Below, in pieces: positions 25,623 through 35,117 of a stretch of 64,000 nt of DNA. How positions within the stretch are numbered: the stretch's first letter is position 1; each line of letters starts with the position of its first letter. The stretch lies in NCBI GenBank assembly GCA_004297165.1, contig SCUJ01000008.1:62001-126000 (forward strand). The letters run 5' to 3'. Under the pieces are notes generated by a model. That model saw only the letters and a list, made by a program, of their open reading frames with translations. It was not told where the DNA came from and did no database searches. A program made the position numbers and the translations under genes. This DNA is from Gammaproteobacteria bacterium. GTDB taxonomy: Bacteria > Pseudomonadota > Gammaproteobacteria > Eutrophobiales > Eutrophobiaceae.

Positions 25623-27686
25623 TTATTCCCCGCCAAGATCGAGGATCCACTCCGCCATGAGTTTCGCCTCGTCGATGCTGACCCACTGGTTAGGAACCAT
25701 GGGGACCGCCCCCCAGGTCCCGCCGCCGCCTTCGACGATCTTCCGCGCGAGCGACTCGATCATCGCATCCTTGTTGGCCGCGTGGCGGGCGGCAATGGCG
25801 CGATAGGGCGGGCCCAATGAGGCATTCTCCTTGTCGTGACAGGCATAACAACGGGCCTTCTCCACCAGCCTCTCGCCCGCGGCCTTATCACTCGCAATGG
25901 AATAACCCGCCGGGGAGAATCGCTCCGAATAGGCACCGTCGCCAGGCTCGATGATCAACGCCATGCGCGGCCCCTGCACGATATCGACGATGTTCGCATA
26001 GGAGGTCACCAGCACCCCCGTCTGCGGCTCGACATCGACCATGCGCATGAAGGCCTGCTCGCGCGGCAGCGGCAATACGCCGAACTGCTTGGTCTTCGGA
26101 TCGAAGCGATAGATGACGTCGCCGTTCGCCGTGACGATCCAGACCACCCGCCGCACCTGATCCCAGGTGGCGGAATACGGCGCGCTCCCAGTATCCGGGA
26201 GGTCGTGGATCCCGATCATCTTTCTGGTCTTGATATCGAATTCCGCGAGTTGCCCGCTGCCATAGAGGGCGATGTACATGACATCGTTGTCGTCGATGGT
26301 GATGCGTCGCGGACCCGCGTTGGGATCGGGCAACTGGAACGGACCGATGAACTCCTGTTTTTCGATATCGAACCCGCCGAAGGTGCCGTTGGCGAGCTGG
26401 CTGTACCAGACCTCGTTGCGGTCCTTGGTCATGATGAGGCCATACAGCATGGTGCGTCCTTCGCGCCCCGGCGACGGCGGTGCGGTCCAGACCCTGGATT
26501 GACCGTCTTTGGGATCGAAGTAGCCGACGGCATTGTTGCCGATATCGGAGAACCAGATCCGGCCCTGCTTGTCCGTGAGCAATTCGTGCTGATAACCGAA
26601 ACTGAGATCGTGGATGCCTGGGTTCTTGCCGTCCGGCGTGCGCAGGCGCCAGGTCTGCCATTCGTTCTTCGCCACATCGAGATGGGCGACGATGCTGTTG
26701 AATAACGGCGTCACCCACAGCGACCCGTCCTGGCCGCGATGCAGGGAATGCGGACCCATCAGGACATCCGTGGGAACCTCATGCACCTCCTGTTGGCCGG
26801 TGGCGATATCCACGGCGAACAGGCGGTTGGACGAGACATCCGCGACCCACAAGCGCGCGGGATCGCCGAGGAGCAGAGCCTCGCGCACGGCATTGGGGTG
26901 CGGGATTGCGTATTCCCAGATGGCGGTATCCGCGGTGGCGATTGACGGCGCGCCCCATTCAAAACCCGAGATGTTGTCGAGCCGTCCAGTGTATTTTTCG
27001 GCTAGCAGCGCGGCGACCTGCTCGCCGTTTTCCACCGAATACACCGCCTCGGTATCGACCTTCTCGTCCGCTCCGCGCTGGCCGCGCGAGAATTCCCAGG
27101 CGGAGAGGTAGTTCATGTATTTGACGATGGCGTTCCAGCCCGGCTTTGCATCCGTGGTTGGATTGGCGGCATGGATGTCTTCGATCAGGCTGGCGTAGTT
27201 GCGGACCTCGGAGGACGGGACCTGATGACAATCGATACAGTCCATGACGAATTTGGACTGCTGGCGGCGATCCGTCAATCGCGCAAGCCACGCGGAGGCC
27301 GGGGCGACTGCCGCCTGGTTGGAAACGGCGCGCACCTTGAAGATGAGGTCCAGCGTCTCATTACCATCCTCTCCCTTCTCGACGTTGGCGACCCTTTCTA
27401 TCTGTTCGTATCCCAGGACCCGTGTTGCGACTGAAAGCGACTCATTCGCCCCCTCGGGGTAGGTTCCGGGGAAGCGGAAGCGACCATCCGCATCGCTAAA
27501 GACCGTGACGACGCTCGCCCCGTGCGAACCCGCGGCGCGATCGAAGATCACCTGTGCCTGTGAAACAGCGCCCCCTTGGTCATCGACCACCCGGCCCTGG
27601 ATGACGGTGGCGGCATGGGCGGTCGATGCGCCGGAACAAAGTGCCGCGATAACACACGCGAAGAATCGTCTGGTCATTTTATGCAT
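25623..27686 (-). CDS. Carboxypeptidase-regulatory/beta-propeller protein with two heme c sites
   Basis: 687 aa with a signal peptide (ACVIAALCSGASTAHA); AGGA lies 7 nt before the ATG. Residues 28-115 form a carboxypeptidase-regulatory-like domain (VIQGRVVDDQGGAVSQAQVIF). A first heme site CIDCH lies near 150. Residues 240-560 form a Vgb/SMP-30/NHL-like propeller with repeated LWVADVSSNRLFAVD- and IWFSDIGNNAVGYFD-type blades. The C-terminal cytochrome c site CYACH lies near 615. The protein follows the GMC dehydrogenase by 18 bp, so it is a plausible electron acceptor or lyase partner. The combination of three modules and two heme sites in one chain is unusual. Confidence 0.75.
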   Translation of the reverse strand: MHKMTRRFFACVIAALCSGASTAHAATVIQGRVVDDQGGAVSQAQVIFDRAAGSHGASVVTVFSDADGRFRFPGTYPEGANESLSVATRVLGYEQIERVANVEKGEDGNETLDLIFKVRAVSNQAAVAPASAWLARLTDRRQQSKFVMDCIDCHQVPSSEVRNYASLIEDIHAANPTTDAKPGWNAIVKYMNYLSAWEFSRGQRGADEKVDTEAVYSVENGEQVAALLAEKYTGRLDNISGFEWGAPSIATADTAIWEYAIPHPNAVREALLLGDPARLWVADVSSNRLFAVDIATGQQEVHEVPTDVLMGPHSLHRGQDGSLWVTPLFNSIVAHLDVAKNEWQTWRLRTPDGKNPGIHDLSFGYQHELLTDKQGRIWFSDIGNNAVGYFDPKDGQSRVWTAPPSPGREGRTMLYGLIMTKDRNEVWYSQLANGTFGGFDIEKQEFIGPFQLPDPNAGPRRITIDDNDVMYIALYGSGQLAEFDIKTRKMIGIHDLPDTGSAPYSATWDQVRRVVWIVTANGDVIYRFDPKTKQFGVLPLPREQAFMRMVDVEPQTGVLVTSYANIVDIVQGPRMALIIEPGDGAYSERFSPAGYSIASDKAAGERLVEKARCYACHDKENASLGPPYRAIAARHAANKDAMIESLARKIVEGGGGTWGAVPMVPNQWVSIDEAKLMAEWILDLGGE

Positions 27687-27704
27687 GTTGTATTCCTATC
27701 CAAA

Positions 27705-29264
27705 TTAAATTGAGCCGCGTTGCATTTGCTGCTGAATATACTCTGCCTGGCGCAGCACCAGGCTGACGATGGTGATCGTCGGATTCTCGCAGCCCACCGT
27801 GGGAAACAGGCTGCCGTCGGAGACGAAGAGGTTCGGGATATCGTGAGTCTGGCCCCAGGGATTGGTGACGCTCAAGGTGGGGTCCTCGCCCATGCGCGCC
27901 GTGCCCATGTTGTGCGTGGCCGGGAACACATCATAAAGGTCGAAGAGCTGCGTGGCCCCCAGCGATTGATACAGTCGTCGGCACACATCCCGCCCGTATT
28001 GCAGCATCACCCGGTTGTTGGGGTGATTCACGTAACGTACCACCGGCACGGGCATGCCGTACTGATCCTTGCGCTCCGGGTGCAGGGTGATGCGGTTCTC
28101 CGCCGTCGGCATGTCCTCGCCCATGATCATGACGCTGGCAAAGTTCTTGTACTGACCAAGGACGTCGGTGAATTCACGGCCCCATTTCCCTTGCAGCATC
28201 AGATCGGCGAGGCTCCCTGGCGAGAGTCCGACGATGTGCATTTGAAAACCACCGGAAAATCCCCGCTTGGGGTCATGGCGGGTCTCGTCGCGGATCACGC
28301 CCGCGACCTGCGGTCCTTTGTAGAGATGCACCTCGCCGGGCATGATGGCGACCACTGCCGCCAACATATGCCGCATATAGTTGCGTCCCACCTGGCCGCT
28401 GCTGTTGGCGAGCCCTTCCGGGAAGCGCTCGCTCTTCGAATTCAGCAGCAGGCGGGCCGTGCCGGGGGCGTTTGCGGCGACGCAGACGAAGCGCGCCTTC
28501 TGTTCGCGGAGCTTGCCCTCGACATCCATATATTGCACCGCCGTCACGCGGTCGCCCTCGTGCAGGATGCGGGTGGCCATGCTCTCCGGACGCAGCTCGA
28601 AATGTGCCGTCTTCTCGGCGTCGCGGATCTCCGTGTAGAGCGTGCACCACTTGGCCTGCGTGGCGCAACCGCTGGTGCAGAACCCGAGTTGCAGGCACCC
28701 GCCGCGGCCGTCGCGCGGGACCGGATTGATCGCCATGGTATTGGTATCGATGTCCTTGTATCCGATCTTGCGCCCGCCCGCCTCCAGGACCTTGAAATTG
28801 TTGCTGCCGGGAAGCATCGGGATCCCGTTGGTCCCGGTCACTCCCATCAAGGCCTCGGCCCGTGCGTAATAGGGTTCCAGTTCCTTAAGTTCGATCGGCC
28901 AGTCCGCCAGCGACGTCCCTTCGATCGCGCCGTAGGTGGAACGCGCGCGCAGCTCGTGGGCTTGCAGGCGCGGCGCCGCCGCGGTCCAGTGCATGGTCGT
29001 GCCGCCCACGGTCTTGCAGACCCAGATCGGAAAATCCGGCCGGGCATCGCCTTCGCCGATCACCTCATCGAGCCAGGTGATCTTGGGGAACATGGCGGCC
29101 TCGTCGTTGACAATATCCGTGGGTGTGAGTCGCCGGCCCGCCTCCAGACAGACCACGTTGATCCCCTGTGACGCCAGTTGATTCGAGAGGGTCCCGCCGC
29201 CGGCCCCCGAGCCGATGACCACGGCAACGGAATCGTCATCCAGGGAAAATCTGGTCTCGCTCAC
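27705..29264 (-). CDS. GMC-family oxidoreductase, large flavoprotein subunit
   Basis: 519 aa. The FAD-binding Rossmann motif is VVIGSGAGGGTLSNQLA (15-31). GGTTMHWTAAAPR and the C-terminal HNMGTARMGEDP, with DGSLFPTVGCENPT, are the marks of gluconate 2-dehydrogenase-type GMC enzymes. It lacks its own signal peptide; the family is exported by riding on the Tat-targeted small subunit, whose gene overlaps it by 4 bp (ATGA). It oxidises an alcohol or sugar in the periplasm and passes electrons to cytochromes. Confidence 0.88.
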   Translation of the reverse strand: MSETRFSLDDDSVAVVIGSGAGGGTLSNQLASQGINVVCLEAGRRLTPTDIVNDEAAMFPKITWLDEVIGEGDARPDFPIWVCKTVGGTTMHWTAAAPRLQAHELRARSTYGAIEGTSLADWPIELKELEPYYARAEALMGVTGTNGIPMLPGSNNFKVLEAGGRKIGYKDIDTNTMAINPVPRDGRGGCLQLGFCTSGCATQAKWCTLYTEIRDAEKTAHFELRPESMATRILHEGDRVTAVQYMDVEGKLREQKARFVCVAANAPGTARLLLNSKSERFPEGLANSSGQVGRNYMRHMLAAVVAIMPGEVHLYKGPQVAGVIRDETRHDPKRGFSGGFQMHIVGLSPGSLADLMLQGKWGREFTDVLGQYKNFASVMIMGEDMPTAENRITLHPERKDQYGMPVPVVRYVNHPNNRVMLQYGRDVCRRLYQSLGATQLFDLYDVFPATHNMGTARMGEDPTLSVTNPWGQTHDIPNLFVSDGSLFPTVGCENPTITIVSLVLRQAEYIQQQMQRGSI

Positions 29265-29758
29265 CGCGTCTCCTCCAGCCAGTCGATGTCATTAAACCCG
29301 CGGTTGATATAACCGCCCTGCGCCAGCGCATTGCCGCCGTAACCGATCAATGCCCAGACCTCCGGTTGTACGTAAACGACCTGGCGTACCGTATCCCTGA
29401 GTTTCGCGAAGAAGGGTTGATCTGCAAGGTCGGCCAGGATCTCGCTGCGTTTCGATGGATCCAGCGATTGCCATACCCCTCCTGTCCTCGCATCCAGTTG
29501 CGCCACGAACTCCGCGTATGCCCCTTCGCTGCCTTCAAGTCGCGGTTTTACGAGTTGTGCGAGTTTCGTATAAAACGGATCGCCCATTTCATCATGGGGA
29601 TACAGGTCATGGATCAGCATGGCAAGGTGCCGCACATCGATCGCTGCGTCGTTCGTTTGTGCCCAGACGATCTTCGAAGCGAAAACCGAACTGATTGTGC
29701 CCAGTGATAATAATCGGCCCGTCAGGGACAGGACTTGGCGGCGCGTGAGACCCGGCAT
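29261..29758 (-). CDS. Gluconate 2-dehydrogenase subunit 3-like small subunit (Tat-type signal)
   Basis: 165 aa. It opens with a twin-arginine-like leader (LTRRQVLSLTGRLLS, hydrophobic run to VWA). The body (HLAMLIHDLYPHDEMGDPFY, FFAKLRDTVRQVVYVQPEVW, YGGNALAQGGYINRGF) matches the gamma/small subunit of membrane-bound gluconate dehydrogenase-type complexes. It carries the partner flavoprotein across the membrane and has no cofactor of its own. The hairpin at 29799 separates it from the TonB gene upstream. Confidence 0.85.
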   Translation of the reverse strand: MPGLTRRQVLSLTGRLLSLGTISSVFASKIVWAQTNDAAIDVRHLAMLIHDLYPHDEMGDPFYTKLAQLVKPRLEGSEGAYAEFVAQLDARTGGVWQSLDPSKRSEILADLADQPFFAKLRDTVRQVVYVQPEVWALIGYGGNALAQGGYINRGFNDIDWLEETR

Positions 29759-29798
29759 GGTGGTTACCTCACAAATTATTCTTGTGCGGAAATGATAA

Positions 29799-29828
29799 GG
29801 GGGCGCTTACCTTGCGGCAAGCGCCCCC
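29799..29828 (-). terminator. Strong hairpin after the TonB receptor gene
   Basis: GGGGGCGCTT and AAGCGCCCCC form a perfect 10-bp stem with a 10-nt loop. On the minus strand it is followed by TTATCATTT. It lies about 85 bp past the receptor stop and ahead of the GMC small-subunit gene, so it probably ends or attenuates the receptor transcript. Confidence 0.65.
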
Positions 29829-29913
29829 TCGGGTTGGCAGCGGAGTTTTGCGCCGCTGATGGCCGCATTAGTCCCGGACGCGCAGGGTCAGGACTGCGGC
29901 GTACTAGCCTTTA

Positions 29914-32808
29914 CTAGAACCTTACTCTGGTCGAAAAATACCACATACGCGGGGCATTATACGAGCCCACGATCTCGGCGGCCGCCGAGTTCGTCGAACC
30001 GACAACCAGATAGCGCTCGTCGGTCAGGTTCGACACGCCAGCGACCAGCTCGAAGCGCTCATTCGCCGGCGTCCAGTGGATACTGGCATTGACCATATCG
30101 GTCTCGGGCCGTCTGAGCAGCGGGGTGTTGGGCGCCGTGTTCTGCATGCTTGCTGTCTTGGTATAGTCCATCATGAGTCGCAACATCGACTCGTTCGCCA
30201 GTTGGTATTCGTAGCTCGGGCTGATGGTGAGCTTGTACTCCGGAGTCTTCGGCAGTTCTGTCTCCGGTATCCCGCCAGATCCATCGGAGAATCCGCCCCA
30301 TATCGGGCTGTAGGACGATCCCTCCGCCGAGCTGCAGACATCATCATCGTTCAAATCCTGGTAAAGCAGGCAGTCCTCCAACCTGCTGTACTCGGCATCG
30401 ATGTAGCCGGCGTTGATGTCCAGAGCGAAGCCGTTGTCTAACACCGTCTGCAGTTCCATTTCGACGCCTATAATCTCAGCGTCACCGGCGTTCTGGTAGA
30501 CGGGGGAGGGCCCTTCCTGGACGTTGATCTGGATGCCGTCGTACTCGCTGTAAAAAGCCGCGACGTTCAACCGCAGGTGGTTGTCAAACCAGTCCGACTT
30601 CATGCCGATTTCGAAGGTAGTGTCGTACTCGGGATCGAAGCGCGCATCCGCCGAGTCGCTGATCGGCTCCGACAGGCGGGTGGTCCAGCCTCCAGACTTG
30701 AAACCCTCCGAGTAGCTGAAGTAAGCCATCAGGTTGTCGTTGACGTGATACTGCAGACCAACCTTGGGCGTAAAGACATCCCATTCCTGACTGTCCGCTC
30801 CCACCGGGAAATAGCGCAACGGATTGGCCGGATCCGGGAAACCGAGCGCCTGCTGGCAGGTTATGGGCACTCCTGCAAGTATCACGCTCCAGGGTACGAA
30901 TGTGCCTGGGTAGGTATTGGCAATGGCATTCGGATCATTGCAACCGAGGAGTTTGTAGCTGAAGCCATTGAGGTCGCCCTGACCGCCTTCGAATTCCTTT
31001 TGCTCGATCGAGTAACGGGCGCCGAAGGTCAAACCCAGGTCATCCGTGATCTGGTAGTCCAGGTGCGTGTAAATCGCGTAGGAATCCGTACTCACGTCAT
31101 TTTTGTAATCGTAGATCCAGAGATACGCCGTGTTGAACGGAACGAAGTCATGCACGTAGCCGGACTCGGTAAAGTAATAAAGGCCCAGGACGTAGTCGAG
31201 GCGGTCATCAAAGGCCTTACCGGTGAGCTGTAACTCCTGCGAGTACTGCTCCTGCTTCTGTTCGTCCGTGACCTCCTGCTGGGATTCGGGCATACCGTCG
31301 AGGTCCGTGCCCACATCCCACTTGATGCCACGCCAGCCCGTGATCGACTTGATTTGCGCGTTGTCCATGACGTCCCAATCCAGGGTGATCGAACCGCCGT
31401 AGGCGTTATACTGCGCAAAGCTCGCACCGTTCGCATAAGTCGTGTCGATGCTGCCGGTTTGGGTGTTGGCCAAGTCCCAATACAGGCGCGGAATCCGGCC
31501 CGGATAAAGTATGCTGCCACCATGCGGAGAACCCGCTGCGCCCAGGGAAACGACTCCGCCCCCTGGAAGCAGGAAGGAGCCATCGGGCTGCACGACACCG
31601 CTATAAGTGGTCACGATGTCTTGCAGAACCAGGTTCGGGACGCCAACCGCGCCGGCGCCGCCCAATGCCGGCACGCCACCGGTAAAACCATTGCCGCTGT
31701 AGGATTGTGTGGCGTTGTTCCACGTGCCTGTGCCCAGCGGACCGCAGAGTCCGTTGGCCGTGTTGAACATCCCGTTGAATGGACCGGTAAGTGGGGCGGT
31801 CCCCAGCGTGGCTTCGGGCGTGGTGATGCACATATTATAGAAGTTACCCATCAGCGGCCCAAGCATGAGCGTTGGAATGCCCGCAGGTGCGAAGAGCTCC
31901 CCCGGGCCGATATAGTTGTCCTGATTGGTGGTAAACACACCCATGATGGTATTTGCCAGTCCTGGCTGGTCCTGATGCGTATAGTCGGCGGAGAAAGTCA
32001 CGTCCAGGGTATCCGTCGCGTGGAAGAGAACCTTGCCGCGCACCGCCTGCACGTCCTTGCCGCCATTGACACCAGAGGTGTAGGACCCCGGCGCCTTGGG
32101 CATATCCGCCTGTCCCATCACCATGTAGGGGTTCTGGGCTATGGAAGAATCGGACGGGTAGGGTATCACGTCCTGCCAGCCATCCCGTGTCTGCGAGGAC
32201 ACGCTGAGTGTGGTGAGGATATTCTCGGTAATGGGCATGTCTACCATCACCTGGACGTCCCGGCGGTTATAGTCGCCGAGTGTCAGTTGTCCGGCGATAC
32301 CGAACTCGTTACTTGGCGTATGTGAAACGATGTTGATCGCGCCACCGATGGTATTACGGCCGAACAACGTACCCTGCGGCCCCTTCAGGATCTCGATGCG
32401 ATCGACATCGAGGAGATTCTGGTTCGCGCCGATAGTGCGTGCCAGGTAGACGCCATCAAGATATACGCCTACGCCGGGATCGAGGTTGAAGGCGAAATCG
32501 TCCTGACCGATACCGCGAATGGAGGCCGACAACACCGAGCTGTCGCCTGAAAATGGGGATCCGCCATCCAGGTTCACGTTCGGCGTGAGGGCCGACAGAC
32601 GTGTCACTTCGTTAAGGTCCTTCATCTGGAGAGTTTCGGACGTGTAAGCCGTGATCGCAATTGGCACATCCTGAAGGTTTTCCGCACGTTTCTGTGCCGT
32701 AACGATGACCTCTTCAATCTCGCCCTGAGCCTGGACTACCGAGACCCCTGTCACCAGTGCCGCAGTCACGGCAGCCATAATCAATGATCGGTGTTTGAAT
32801 TGACTCAT
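29914..32808 (-). CDS. TonB-dependent outer-membrane receptor
   Basis: 964 aa from the ATG at 32808 (AAGGAGAG 5 nt upstream; signal peptide MAAVTAALVTGVSVVQAQ). The TonB-box region EEVIVTAQKRAENLQDVPIA is the type common in sphingomonads and marine gammaproteobacteria. The plug reads GIGQDDFAFNLDPGVGVYLDGV and IEILKGPQGTLFGRNTIGGA. The barrel ends with YFSTRVRF, an aromatic C-terminus. It is longer than siderophore receptors because of an insert around 260-420 (Gly/Pro/Asn-rich). Next to GMC, PQQ and cytochrome genes, it more likely imports an organic substrate than iron (inference). Confidence 0.9.
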   Translation of the reverse strand: MSQFKHRSLIMAAVTAALVTGVSVVQAQGEIEEVIVTAQKRAENLQDVPIAITAYTSETLQMKDLNEVTRLSALTPNVNLDGGSPFSGDSSVLSASIRGIGQDDFAFNLDPGVGVYLDGVYLARTIGANQNLLDVDRIEILKGPQGTLFGRNTIGGAINIVSHTPSNEFGIAGQLTLGDYNRRDVQVMVDMPITENILTTLSVSSQTRDGWQDVIPYPSDSSIAQNPYMVMGQADMPKAPGSYTSGVNGGKDVQAVRGKVLFHATDTLDVTFSADYTHQDQPGLANTIMGVFTTNQDNYIGPGELFAPAGIPTLMLGPLMGNFYNMCITTPEATLGTAPLTGPFNGMFNTANGLCGPLGTGTWNNATQSYSGNGFTGGVPALGGAGAVGVPNLVLQDIVTTYSGVVQPDGSFLLPGGGVVSLGAAGSPHGGSILYPGRIPRLYWDLANTQTGSIDTTYANGASFAQYNAYGGSITLDWDVMDNAQIKSITGWRGIKWDVGTDLDGMPESQQEVTDEQKQEQYSQELQLTGKAFDDRLDYVLGLYYFTESGYVHDFVPFNTAYLWIYDYKNDVSTDSYAIYTHLDYQITDDLGLTFGARYSIEQKEFEGGQGDLNGFSYKLLGCNDPNAIANTYPGTFVPWSVILAGVPITCQQALGFPDPANPLRYFPVGADSQEWDVFTPKVGLQYHVNDNLMAYFSYSEGFKSGGWTTRLSEPISDSADARFDPEYDTTFEIGMKSDWFDNHLRLNVAAFYSEYDGIQINVQEGPSPVYQNAGDAEIIGVEMELQTVLDNGFALDINAGYIDAEYSRLEDCLLYQDLNDDDVCSSAEGSSYSPIWGGFSDGSGGIPETELPKTPEYKLTISPSYEYQLANESMLRLMMDYTKTASMQNTAPNTPLLRRPETDMVNASIHWTPANERFELVAGVSNLTDERYLVVGSTNSAAAEIVGSYNAPRMWYFSTRVRF

Positions 32809-32926
32809 GTAACTCTCCTTAAGTATTTGGCGTACGTTACATACCGGTTGTTGCACATGCACTACAAAGAAGGAAAGGGAAACCCGTCCAGCGGAGTATT
32901 CAACCCTGAAGCTTGCGTGTCCCCCT

Positions 32927-33008
32927 TAATCCCTGCTAAGTAAATATATAGCAAGGGATTATTCAATACAATATAAATCCCTTTATCCCCAGTATCATGG
33001 GGATAAAG
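32927..33008. other. Cluster of competing inverted repeats between acoB-like and TonB genes
   Basis: CTTTATCCCC (32981-32990) and GGGGATAAAG (32999-33008) form a perfect 10-bp stem. AAGGGATT at 32953-32960 can pair either with AATCCCTT at 32976-32983 or, as part of TAGCAAGGGATTA, with TAATCCCTGCTA at 32927-32938. The alternatives exclude each other. The rest of the 259-bp gap shows nothing I recognise. Confidence 0.45.
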
Positions 33009-33067
33009 CTGATTATCGCGAGAAATTTAGATTGATAAATCCAATAATGTCGTAAAAAAGTGATGGC

Positions 33068-34075
33068 TTATCCGGCCATCACCTTGAGGACGGCCTTCTC
33101 AATCGTCTCGACCGAGGGGACATAGAGCGCCTCCAGTCCCGGCGCGGCGGGGACGGGGGTGTGCGGTGGCGTAACCTTGACCGGCGCCGTCTTCAATGCC
33201 TTGAGGGCATGTTCCGCGACGATGCTGATCACCTCGGAGGCGGTGCTGCACAGGGGGTAGGCCTCATCCACCACCACCAGACGGCCGGTATGCTCAACGC
33301 TCTCGATGATGGTCTCGGTATCCATGGGCGATGTGGTGCGGGGATCGATGACATCCAGGGAGATCTTCCCGGCCAGCTTATCCGCGACCTTGTTGGCAAA
33401 CTGCACCATACGGCCGAAGGCCACGACCGTCACATCGTCACCCGCCCGGGTGACATTGGCCTCGCCGAAGGGGATCGCGTAGGGCCCGTCCGGGACCTCC
33501 ATCATGTCGTCGTACATTACCTTGTGCTCCATGAAGATGACCGGGTCATCGTCGCGGATGGCCTGGATGAGCAGGCCCTTGGCGTCATACGGATTGGAAG
33601 GCAGCACGACCTTGAGGCCGGGGATGTGTGTGAAGATGGGCCAGAGGGCCTGGGAATGCTGGGCCGCCGCGCCGAATCCCGCGCCGGTCATCATGCGGAT
33701 CACCATGGGGGTCTTGGCGTTGCCGCCGAACATATAGCGGAATTTGGCCGCCTGATTGAAGATCTGATCGAAGCACACCCCGAGAAAATCCGCGAACATG
33801 AGCTCCGCGATGGGTCGCAGGCCCGTCAGGGCCGCGCCTGCCGCGGCGCCCATGATGGCGCTCTCGGAGATGGGCGTGTCGAAGATGCGTTTCTCGCCGA
33901 ACTGCTCGTACAGGCCGACGGTCGTGCCCATGATGCCGCCGGAGGCGCCGCGCTTGTTGGCGGAGCCGCCGAAACCGCCGACGATATCCTCGCCGAAAAA
34001 GATGACCCTGGGGTCGCGCTCCATCTCGTGCCGGATGGCCTCCGTGATGGCGTGCCGAAAACTCTTTTTGCTCAT
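33068..34075 (-). CDS. 2-oxo acid/acetoin dehydrogenase E1 component, beta subunit
   Basis: 335 aa. The transketolase-like pyrimidine domain opens with FRHAITEAIRHEMERDPRVI and has GEDIVGGFGG, FDTPISESAIMGAAAGAAL and PIAELMFADFLGVCFDQIFNQ. The C-terminal domain contains DVIDPRTTSPMDTETI and VVVDEAYPLC. With the alpha subunit it forms the thiamine-diphosphate E1 heterotetramer. It is more like AcoB of acetoin dehydrogenase than housekeeping PdhB, judged from the E1 alpha and E2 partners. No E3 gene is nearby. Confidence 0.88.
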   Translation of the reverse strand: MSKKSFRHAITEAIRHEMERDPRVIFFGEDIVGGFGGSANKRGASGGIMGTTVGLYEQFGEKRIFDTPISESAIMGAAAGAALTGLRPIAELMFADFLGVCFDQIFNQAAKFRYMFGGNAKTPMVIRMMTGAGFGAAAQHSQALWPIFTHIPGLKVVLPSNPYDAKGLLIQAIRDDDPVIFMEHKVMYDDMMEVPDGPYAIPFGEANVTRAGDDVTVVAFGRMVQFANKVADKLAGKISLDVIDPRTTSPMDTETIIESVEHTGRLVVVDEAYPLCSTASEVISIVAEHALKALKTAPVKVTPPHTPVPAAPGLEALYVPSVETIEKAVLKVMAG

Positions 34076-34089
34076 CGCCCGTGCCTCAA

Positions 34090-35061
34090 TCAGTAGGAAA
34101 CGTAGACATCAGTAGTAAGGTCCTCGGGCGCGGGCGGCGGGGCGGCCTTGGCCTCGTTGACCGCCGCGTCGATGAGCTGCGCGACCTCCGCGTCGATGGC
34201 GTCCAACTGCTCCGCCTTCAGGCTGCCGTCGGCGATGACGCGCTGGCGGAATTTTTTCAGGCAATCCTTGTGCTTGCGCAGTTCCTTGATCTCGGCGAGG
34301 TCGCGATAGGTCTGCGGGTCCCCTTCGAAATGACCGCGCCAGCGCGCCGCCACCGAGACCACCGTGGACGGTCCGCCACCGGCACGGGCTCGGGCCACCG
34401 CCCGCCCCGCGGCCTCGTAGACCGCGAAGAAATCGGTGCCGTCCACCTCTTCGGCCGGCATGCCGAAGGCCGCCGAACGCGTCACCAGATCCTTCGCGCC
34501 GAGATGATAGGAAATGCCCGTGTGCTCGCCATAGCCGTTGTTCTCGACGGCGAAGATGAGAGGGAGCCGCAGGACGACGGCGAAATTCATGGATTCGAAC
34601 ACCGTGCCCTGATTCGTGGCGCCATCGCCGCCGAAGGCCACGGCGACGTTCGGCGTGCCAAGCGTCCGCGCGGTAAGCGCCGCGCCCACGGCGAGCGGGG
34701 CGCCGGCCCCGACGATGGCGTTCGCGCCCAGCATGCCCTTGCTGATGTCGGCAATGTGCATGGACCCGCCCTTGCCCTTGCAGAGTCCGTCGCGCTTGCA
34801 ATAGAGTTCCAGCATCATCTTCTTTACATCGCAGCCCTTGGCGATGCAATGGCCGTGACCGCGATGCGTCGAGGAGATGGCGTCGGCATCGGTGAGGTGC
34901 ATGCAGACGCCGGTGGCGATGGCCTCCTGACCGAGATAAAGATGGGTGAAACCAGGCACCGTGCCCGCCTCGAATTCCACCGCGACGCGGCTTTCGAATT
35001 CACGAATGGTCCGCATCAGGCGATACGCCTTGAGTAATACAGTTTGACTAAGTTCAACCAC
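34090..35061 (-). CDS. 2-oxo acid/acetoin dehydrogenase E1 component, alpha subunit
   Basis: 323 aa. The thiamine-diphosphate motif GDGATNQGTVFESMN starts at 145. Earlier, THRGHGHCIAKGCDVK and CKGKGGSMHIADISKG are strongly AcoA-like. The length fits AcoA (about 325 aa) rather than longer PDH alpha chains. The gene precedes the beta subunit by 14 bp and follows the E2 gene by 56 bp, so the transcript order is E2, E1 alpha, E1 beta. Acetoin or a related alpha-hydroxyketone or diketone is the likely substrate, forming acetyl-CoA. Confidence 0.87.
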   Translation of the reverse strand: MVELSQTVLLKAYRLMRTIREFESRVAVEFEAGTVPGFTHLYLGQEAIATGVCMHLTDADAISSTHRGHGHCIAKGCDVKKMMLELYCKRDGLCKGKGGSMHIADISKGMLGANAIVGAGAPLAVGAALTARTLGTPNVAVAFGGDGATNQGTVFESMNFAVVLRLPLIFAVENNGYGEHTGISYHLGAKDLVTRSAAFGMPAEEVDGTDFFAVYEAAGRAVARARAGGGPSTVVSVAARWRGHFEGDPQTYRDLAEIKELRKHKDCLKKFRQRVIADGSLKAEQLDAIDAEVAQLIDAAVNEAKAAPPPAPEDLTTDVYVSY

Positions 35062-35117
35062 TGGTTACCTCCCCGGCATCAGACCTTCGGTCAGGAGTCG
35101 TTTGAAGAAGTGATCGT

